A DNA stretch of 64,000 bases from Luteolibacter flavescens (GTDB lineage Bacteria; Verrucomicrobiota; Verrucomicrobiia; Verrucomicrobiales; Akkermansiaceae), in assembly GCF_025950085.1 (NCBI RefSeq), contig NZ_JAPDDS010000020.1, positions 1 to 64,000 on the forward strand, given 5' to 3'. A program made the translations under genes and the position numbers. This document shows positions 48,333 to 57,600 of the stretch, one piece after another. The notes beneath the pieces are model-generated. The model was given only the letters and a program-made list of their open reading frames with translations. It searched no databases and was not told the DNA's origin. Position 1 is the stretch's first letter; each line of letters opens with the position of its first letter.

Positions 48333-48587
48333 TCACTTAGAACTACATCCGTAGCAGGTGTCTTCTCCTGGAACCGAAGGCAATAGCCCGCAGTGCCTGC
48401 ACAGACGAGAATTGACGACTTTGGCTTTCTTACCTTTGCGCCTCGCCTTCTTGGGGCCATCTCCCACAACCTTTGGACATCGCTTCTGGAGATGAGCTTG
48501 CAGTTTGTGGCCGGAAATCGGTGAGCCGCACTTCGGGCACGAAACAAGAACAGGACGCTCGTGACGTGGGACATCGTCTGCTTCCAT
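48333..48587 (-). CDS. Small zinc-finger protein, unknown, inside the Bat-like operon
   Basis: The ATG at 48587 gives an 84-aa product. It has an N-terminal CPKC plus His32/Cys37 finger (Cys17, Cys20) and a C-terminal four-Cys ribbon (Cys63, Cys66, Cys78, Cys81), separated by a Lys/Arg-rich stretch. It could bind nucleic acid or act as a structural zinc protein. It starts 46 bp after the MoxR stop. GC content is lower than in its neighbours, as for the next gene. Confidence 0.6.
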   Translation of the reverse strand: MEADDVPRHERPVLVSCPKCGSPISGHKLQAHLQKRCPKVVGDGPKKARRKGKKAKVVNSRLCRHCGLLPSVPGEDTCYGCSSK

Positions 48588-48633
48588 GCCTTTCAACTTT
48601 CGTCAATTTCGCCCCTTTCGTTGTTACCCAACT

Positions 48634-49614
<981 letters not shown>

Positions 49615-49976
49615 GGGAAGATCGTGGATGGGAGATCGGAGATAGAAGATGGCGGATCAAACGACCGTGTAGCGGTCAAGGATGGTAGCCGTGGACTTCA
49701 GCCCACGGACAGGAGTTCGTGCGTTCGCTGTCGCCTCGCGACAGAGGATTCCGGGCCTGTGGATCAGAGGATGATCGCCACGCCGCCCGTCGGGTTCCAG
49801 TGTCGCGATGCGACACGGTTGCCTGCGCCGCGTCTCCGTGGGCTGAAGCCCACGGCTACCATCCTGGGTCACCACGCGACCGGGAGACGGGTCACACGTG
49901 GAGACATGCAAGTCGATCGCGGGGAGGAGAGAGGCCATGGGGAATCCGGAGGAGAAAGTTGTCTCAATGGCGGCTC
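49615..49976. other. Operon gap dominated by a REPIN-like element; no gene
   Basis: The 362-bp gap between the coiled-coil and MoxR genes contains the 187-bp element at 49679-49865 and short flanks. Open frames across it are chance products of the palindromes. No promoter consensus for moxR was found. Confidence 0.6.
49679..49865. mobile_element. REPIN-like non-autonomous element with nested inverted REPs
   Basis: The ends carry a perfect 16-bp inverted repeat (49679-49694 and 49850-49865) that extends to about 31 bp with one mismatch. Each end is itself a hairpin (CCGTGG.CTTCAGCCCACGG). Inside lies a second inverted pair, TGTCGC-N-TCGCGACA (near 49729 and 49801), also with one difference. 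Two REPs in inverted orientation define a REPIN, normally mobilised by RAYT transposases. None is present in this window. Confidence 0.7.
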
Positions 49977-51602
49977 TCATTCCGCAGGCGCATCGCCGGT
50001 TTCGTGGACTCGTTCGAAGTATTCGCGGACGCCGAGCTTCAGCTCTTCCGGGATGTCGTCGCGACGGACGAGCGACTCCATCTGGCGGCGGAAATCGCGC
50101 TGCTTCGCCACTCCGGCACGACCGGCGATGCCGGTGCCGCTCTCGGCGGACTCGACGGTATTGGAAGACGGGCCCTCGCCGTTCGGGTTGCCCTTGATCT
50201 CGGCGCGGTTGTTGTTGTCCTTGAGTTCATCGCGCCCGTCGCGACGGCTTTCCACGCTGCCCCTGCCCGCTTGCTTGCCGCCGGGCTGCTGGCCCTGCGC
50301 CATGGACCGGCCGAGGCCGAGCGTCTGGCTCTGGCCTTGCGCGAATTGCCTCGCCTCGCTCATGCCGGCACGCAGCTTGCCGAGCTTGTCCTTTGCCTTC
50401 TGCCGCGCGCCGAGTTGGCCGAGGCGGTCACCGAGCTTGTCCATCTTCTCGCCCAGCTTCATGGCCATCGCCTCGGCGTCGGGGTCAAATTCACCCTGCT
50501 CCAGCTTCGCGCCGAGCTGACGGGCATCGGCATCCATCTCATCGAGCATTTCCTGCAGCGGCTGCTGGTTGCCCGGGTTCGCCTGCATCTGCTCGCCGTC
50601 CATCTTGTCGCCCGGCTTCATCTTCTTGCCGAAGTTCCGCTGGCGCGCGCCGTCCGCCATGCGCTTGGCCATTTCCTTGGCCTTCGCAGCGTTCTTCTTG
50701 AGCTGCTCCAGCTCCTCCGGCGTCATCTTCTCCTTTCCTTCGGGCTTCATCTCGCCGAGTTCCTGCTTCGCCTTTTCGAAATCCTTCGCGTCGAGCTGCT
50801 TGCCGAGCTGGCGGGCATCCGCGAGCGATGACTTCGCAAGCTCCTCGGCGGAAAGCTTGATCACCGCCTCATCCTGCCGCGCCTCCAGGCCCTGCATCGC
50901 CTTCGCGAGTTCCTGCTCGAATTTCGCGATCTGCTTCTCCGCCTCGCGCTGGTCCTTGGTCTCGGCGAGCTGCTTCGCCAGTTCGCGCAGCTTCGCGGGG
51001 TCGAGCACCTTCCGCTCTTCCTCGCCGAGGTCCTTGATCAGCTCCTCCACGGCTTCCTCGACCTGCTTCTTCACCTCGGCGCTGCGCATCGCCGTCAGCT
51101 CCTCGCTGGCGATGCGGTCGCGCACGGCCTGGCTGTGCGGGAGGAATGCCAGCACCGCGGCGATGACCGCCAGCAGCACGCCGATGCCGTAGGAGCGCTT
51201 CGGATGCACCAGCGGGACGCCCGCAGGGTCCAGCGAAGAGACCCTCGCGGCCAGCATCCTTTCCTGGAGCTGATAGACCTCGCCATCCCCGCCCTTTGAC
51301 CGGAAGCCGAGCCAGGAAAGCAGGCCGTCCTTCAGGCCGAAGGTCTCGTCCGCAGCCAGCGCGGCATCCGTGGAATTCCTCCGGGAAGCGATCAGTGCGA
51401 TCACGAAGACAAGCAGCGCCAGGCCGAGCGCGACGGCATAGCCGACGCGCGGGGCCGCATAGCCGAATGCCCGCCATGCCACCGCCCAGACGAGGCAGGT
51501 GCCGGCAGCGGCAAGCAGGCACCGGGCGCCGATGCGCGATGCGATACCGCGGTCAAGACGCCGCCGGACGGCATCGAGGAATGAAAGGAGGGAGGTGTTC
51601 AT
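49977..51602 (-). CDS. Membrane protein with long charged coiled-coil C-terminal region
   Basis: The start at 51602 overlaps the stop of the giant TPR gene (ATGA), showing translational coupling; the longer frame is antisense to its end. The 541-aa product has two N-terminal helices (about 27-45 and 52-72) and a third near 128-146. A long Glu/Lys/Gln-rich alpha-helical region follows (about 165-420), then a Gly/Gln/Asn-rich low-complexity tail. No enzymatic motif is visible. It probably sits in the inner membrane with the helical part projecting from it. Confidence 0.75.
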   Translation of the reverse strand: MNTSLLSFLDAVRRRLDRGIASRIGARCLLAAAGTCLVWAVAWRAFGYAAPRVGYAVALGLALLVFVIALIASRRNSTDAALAADETFGLKDGLLSWLGFRSKGGDGEVYQLQERMLAARVSSLDPAGVPLVHPKRSYGIGVLLAVIAAVLAFLPHSQAVRDRIASEELTAMRSAEVKKQVEEAVEELIKDLGEEERKVLDPAKLRELAKQLAETKDQREAEKQIAKFEQELAKAMQGLEARQDEAVIKLSAEELAKSSLADARQLGKQLDAKDFEKAKQELGEMKPEGKEKMTPEELEQLKKNAAKAKEMAKRMADGARQRNFGKKMKPGDKMDGEQMQANPGNQQPLQEMLDEMDADARQLGAKLEQGEFDPDAEAMAMKLGEKMDKLGDRLGQLGARQKAKDKLGKLRAGMSEARQFAQGQSQTLGLGRSMAQGQQPGGKQAGRGSVESRRDGRDELKDNNNRAEIKGNPNGEGPSSNTVESAESGTGIAGRAGVAKQRDFRRQMESLVRRDDIPEELKLGVREYFERVHETGDAPAE

Positions 51603-54600
51603 TTCTTTTCCGCTGCCTTGTTGATCAGATCCTGCATCCACTTGCGCTCTTTTTCGTCGAGATCGTCGAGCTTGATCTCCTTCGCGATCGCGGCGGCCTC
51701 CGCCGGTTTCTTCTCGCGGTCGTCGGTCCACTTCGCGCGGTAGGCGCGGGCGTAGGCGATGGACTTCGCGTCCCCGCTCGCCTTTGCCGCGGCGTCGGCG
51801 GCATCGAAGCCCTTGATGGCATTCTCCTTCTCGTCGGTGCGCCAGCCAATGATCCCGGCTTTCTCCGTGAGGAATTTCGCCTTCATCGGGTGCTCCGCGG
51901 GCAGGCCGTCCACCGCAGCGAAGATGTCCTCGCGGGTGAAGGCCTTTGAGTCCAGCAGGGCGGAGAGATCGGTCGGGTGCTTGATCTCGCGCTTCAGCGT
52001 CGCGTCGTCGGACAGCATCGCGGCGAGCAATTCACGGCGCGGCTTCTCATATGCCGCCTCGCTGAAGGTCGGCTCATGGAGCATGGGGAATGACTGCGCC
52101 AGCGAGTACTGCTTGCGGACCTCGTCATAGCGCTTCCGCGAGTCCTCGGGCAGGCCCTCCAGCCAGCGATCAAAGGCCGAGCCATCCCCTGCCGCGACCT
52201 GAGACATGATGCCGAGCGGGATCACGTCGCGCTGCATTTCCCGGCGGTTGAATGCCAGCAGGTGCTCGCAGATCTTCAGCGCTTGGGCCGCGCCCGCCTT
52301 CTTCTTCTCGCCATCGAGCTCGTGGATGCGGAGGACGAGCATCGCGGCCAGCGGGTCGAAGAAGCGATCCATCTGCTGGGTCGCATAATACTCGTTGTTC
52401 CCGTCGGCGATGAGCTGGATCGACTCCACCTGCCGGGCGAGGCCGGCGGGGTCTCCGGTTTCCGCGAGCTGGCAATACGTCAACTGCTTCAACAAGGCCT
52501 CCTGAACCGCCTGCTCCTCGCGATCGACGGGAGTGCCATTGTAATTCGAACTCGATACCGCGAGGACCAGCGATCCCATGTCCACGCCCTTCGTGAGGGT
52601 CTCCAGCTCCTCCAGCAGACCCTGCGAGGCGGCAGCCTCCACCGAGAGCGCGGCGAGCGCTTCCATGCGCGATGCCCGTGACTTCGGAGCCTCCGCGGCG
52701 AAGCGCTTGGCCAGCGCGGCAAGACGATCCGCGCGCTTCACCGATGGCGCGGCGTCGTCCTTCGCATCCGGCAGACAGGAGACCAGGCACTCCATGCGGA
52801 ACCTCTGTGTGGGGTCCTCGATCACCGCCACCCAACCCTTCAACGCGGCCTCGATCTCCTTTGAGAAAGCGGGCAGCGCATCCCCGTCTTCCTGATTTCC
52901 ACCGAGCACGACCGCCCGCAGTCCTTGGTGGAACTCGCCCGGCCGCGCGATCAGGAGCTTGGCGGAGTCGCCGAGACCTCCCTGCCAGAGCTTCATCATC
53001 AGATCGAGCCGCCCGCGCATGCCGGAGCCCGACCGGACCGCCCGCGCGATGCTCTCCGCGTCACCGGCCCGCAGGGCGAGGGAAAGATTCAGCGAGGAGA
53101 TCGCCCCCCGTGCCTTGTCCTCGTCGCCGCTGCCATTCGCATAGTCGATGCGGCTCTTCTCGAAGGCGGCCAGGAGTTTCTTCGCATCCTCCGGCGGGAT
53201 GCTCTTCCACGAGGCGAAGCGATTGAGCGCAGGCACCGAGACGTAGCCGGCCCAGGGACGCTCCGGGGTGAGGAAGGTGGAGAGGAAGTCCACCATTGCC
53301 TTGGCGCAGGCGGGATCGTCGAAGTGATCCGCCGGGCGATTGTGCAGCACGCCGGCCAGCGTGGCGAATTTCAGGTCGGCCGGGATGCCCGGTGCCGAGA
53401 CGAAAGCGGCGAAGCTGGCGCGCAGCTCGGCCTTCGCCGTGTCGTCCAGGCGATTCCCGGCTGCAGACATCACCGCGAGGTGGACGGCATTCGCGAGCGA
53501 AGGATCGGCTTTCTTCAGGTCGCCATCCGTCCATGCGGACAGCTTCTCGCGCCAACCGTTCGAATAGTCCCACGAGCTCTGATAGCGCATGCGGGAGATC
53601 ACCAGCGCGCCCATGATACCGCGGAGTTCCTTTGGAGTCTCCTTCGCGAGCAGGGCGTAATAGCCGGCATTCGCGGGCAAGCCCGCGGGCACCTTGACCT
53701 TCTTCACCTCGGCTTCGCGGACCTTCGCATCCTCTCGGAAGATACGGTCGAGGTAGTAGGAGAAGTTGTTCTCGTACTGGCCCAGCTTTGCCGACGCCGG
53801 TTGCTTGTCGAAGGCGGCTAGGAAGCCGAGGAGATCGCGCAGGCTGCCCCCGCGGCTGATCATGGAATCCATGAGCTGGGAGTGCGCGTAGGTCTCTGCG
53901 GCGGTCATGTAGCCGCCGCTGCTCGACGACCAACCGCGTGCATTCGCACTCATGTGCTCCAGGCACATGTTCCAGAGCTTCGCCGCCAGCTCGGGATCGC
54001 TGCCCGCGAGGCGTGCGACCAGAGGTTGCAAGCCGCTGTCGGAGGAATACGGCTGGAGAGTCGGCGGCAGGCCATCCTTGAGATACTCCTCGGCCTTCTT
54101 CCTCGCCTCGATGTCGCCGACCTTCAGATTCTCGGCTAGCTGCTTCTTCACGGAGGCGGAGGCGTTCTTCGCGGCATCCGGCAGCCAGGTGCCGACGAAG
54201 CTCCACAGCGCCTGACGCTCCTCCGGCGTCCACTTGCCGATGGCCGAGGCCTGGCGGTCCAGCTCGGCGTAGGCGGTCTGCGGCTTGTTCGCCAGCACCG
54301 CGCCGAAGATGCGCGCCCAGAAGCGATCCGGGCCGTCCACTTTCATCAGTTCCTCACCCAGCTTCGGCGAGCCATCGCGCTGCTTCACACGGTTCAGGCC
54401 GTAGTCGAGCATGCTCTTGCCATTGCCATCGATCGCGTTCGCGACGATGTCAGGGCCCGGCGAAAAGTAGCCCGAATCCAGCAGGGTCTCCGCCTTCGGG
54501 AGACCGCCGCCGGGGCTATCGAGGATCTGGTACCAATTCAGCGATCCCATGTTCGCCAGCCCGTGGGCCGAGACGAAGCGCATCGCACAGACGGCGGTCG

Positions 54601-57600
54601 CCGGGTTGCCATTGAAAGACGAGAAGAGATTCTGGAAGGCATTGATCCGCTGGTTCGGCCCGGGCAGATAGATCCCGCTCTTCTGCATCTCCGCATAGAG
54701 CGGCCATGCTTCCTCCGGTCCCAGGATCTTGATGGCGAAGCGATGCAGCTCCGCGCTGCGCGCCTGTGGGTCCTTCGCCTGCTCGACCGTCCGGGAGAGT
54801 TCCCGGCTGAAGGACTGCGAGTCGTAGGTGCCCTGCCGCAGCGCTTCACACATGAAGTCCTCGATCGCCGTGCGCAGGTCCTCCCTCTTCGCCGCGGCCG
54901 CGGCACGCGAGATCCACTCCAGCTCCAGCACCACCTGCTGGCCGCGATCCATGGGGCGCTCGGCATTCGCCTTCTTCCACTCGTCGAATTTGGCGACGCC
55001 GGGAGTCTTCGCGATCTCCTCGCAGGTCTCCATGATCTTCGCCCAGTCGCCGTTCTCCTTCGAGAGGCTGAGGAGGAATTCCTTGTCGTAGGGTTCCAGC
55101 ACCTTGCCCTCTTTCGCCCGCTTCGCCAGCCACGCGGACGGCATCAAGCCCTGCGGCGCGCCGCCACCGGAGGACGAGCCATTGCCCCGGATCCACGACC
55201 ACATGTAGTCCCGCCGGTTTCCGTAGAACCTGCGGTTCGCCTCCGGTTGCTCGATGCGGATCACCAGGCGCAAGGCACCCAGTGCCGCGGCGTCCAGTTC
55301 CTCATCGGCGGCCCCCAGGACGTCGCGGGTGCCGGCCAGCATCACGAAGCCCTGCTCGGTGGTCTGCGGATGCAGGATCATCGCGCGGAACATCTTCTTG
55401 CAAAGATCCTCCCGGCGCTTGGACACCTCCTTGTTGTAGTTGTTGCTCTCACCTGCCTTCCGGAAAAGCGGCGTCATCTGGACGTCCATGTAATCATCCG
55501 TGGTGATGCGGACCATCATGTAGTTCACCCACGAGAGATTGCGCTCGGCCTTGAAGCTCGGCTCGAGGTTCTCGAGCAAGCCCGCCATCGCTTCCAGCGC
55601 ATCGAGCCTCTTCGACGCGCTGTTCCCTTCCACCCATGAGGAAAAGAGCACCGATATCACATCCTCGTCGAAGTCGCCCTTCGCGAGTTCCTTTGCTTGC
55701 TTGAGCTGCTCCTCCGGCTTCAGCACGGAGTAGAGGGCGGTCTTCACCGTCAGGTCGTCCGGCTTCTCCTCCGCCAGCTTGCGCAGCAGCGGCCCGGCCT
55801 CCTCCTTTTTCTCCAGCGACATCAGCAGCATCGCGTGGTCCAGGCGACGGGCATAGCTGGCCCCCTCGGCAGGCGCGCTCACCAGGATGAGTTCCTTGTC
55901 CAGCTTGAGGGACTTCGCCTGCGAAAGCACGCGGTCGCGCTCGTAGCTCGAATTGTGCGTTCCGGCGGATTGGCGCAGACTGCCCAGCAGCAAGCGCGCG
56001 GCAGCGTCCCGCTTCCCATCCTTCACGAGTCGCGCGACGTCTTCGCCGTTCCTGCGACTGGGCGACATCATCCGGGAACCGCTGCCATAGCGGTTCCGCA
56101 TCGCGCGGCTGGCGAAGCCGCTGGCAGGTCCGCTCAGGTAGCGCTTCGACTCATCCTCCAGGCCGAGATCCTTCAGCCATGCGGCGACCTGCCCCTTGAG
56201 TTCGGGATTGTAAGACGAGCCCTTGCGAAGGCGGAGTGCCGCCCGTTTCGCGGGCTCCAGATCGACGCCCTCGGTCTTCGCCTTCGCGAGTGCCACGCCG
56301 GTGGTCACGATCTCCTGCTCCACCCGGTCACGCCAAAGACCGGCATCCGGCACCTCGCGTGCCTTCAAAAGCAACGCGTAGGATTTCTCCGGGGACTTCT
56401 TCGCGTGGAAGCACGAGGCGAGCAACAGCTCCTCGATGCTCGGACTCGCCGCAGCCTCGATCTCCGCGACCTCCCGCTCGACTTCCTTCGACTTGCCCGC
56501 CTGCTCGTAGATGCAGACGCGGGAAATGCGGTCGTCCAACTTGCCGGTCAAGGCGGCGAGCGCCTCGGTGTCCAGCGGCTTCACCTGCGGCTGGCCGGGC
56601 ATTCCGTTCTCGGACTCTCCCAGCAGCTTGAGCAGGCGCCGGTGAGTGTCCGTCAATCCCATGCCGCCCTGGCTGCGGGTGCCGCCGAGGAGATTGCTCA
56701 ATTGCGGGGAAAGCTCCTGGAGCACCTCCGGGTAGCTCTGGGCATTTGCCCGGCCACCACCACGGAAACCCATGCCCCATGGCGAGTACATCCCGCGATA
56801 GCGGGAGCTCGCGAGCTGGGCCTTCTTCGGGTCCTTCTTCATCTCCGCATTCAGGCGGTTCAGCCACTCGATGCCGCGCTCGATCTGGCCGTCCCTCATC
56901 CAGCGGCTCGCCAGTTCGAATGAAAGGTAGTTTCCCGTGATGCCGTCCGGGGACTTCTCCATCTGGGCGATGAAGAGATCCTCGGCCTCCTTCTTCAGTT
57001 CCTTCGGCACCTTGTCCCCGGCGAAGGCAATGGTCTGGAGCTGGTGGCAATTCCTCTCCTGCTTCTCGGCAGGGAGAGTCTTGAAGAGATCGATCCGCTG
57101 CCGCGCCCCCTTCTCACCCGCACCCTCGTCGCCATCGAGCGGCAGGCGGCTCGCCATCCACAGTGCGAACTCGGGATCATCCTTCTCCATGAGGTCCACG
57201 CCGCGCTGCATCAGGCGCGCGAAGTCGGGATCCGGCTTGTTCTGGCTGTTGTTCGAGGATGCCGTCTGGAAGTACCAGCGGAAGTCATCCGCCGAGGCCT
57301 TTTCGCTCATCACGAGTTCCTTCATTTCCTCCGGCTTGAGGAAGAAGACTTTCTTGAAAGTCTCCAGATCCTCGAAGTGGCTGGATGAAACCTTCGCGAC
57401 GATCGCGGCACGCTTTTCCTCATTGTCACGCGCCACGATCATGAGCTGGGCGAGTGCCATGCGACGCATGGCATCTGCCGACGCGGGCAGGAAGATCTCA
57501 CCCGGCTGCATCCCGGCGTAGTAGCCGTAGCGATCCGGGTCCTTCGCACTCATGATCTGCGACTGATATCCCTGATACTCCGGCATCGCCTTGCGCGTCA

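Noticed and set aside
49657-49980. A 107-codon minus-strand frame across the gap upstream of moxR
   Set aside because: It spans the REPIN-like element, and its product has no recognisable features.
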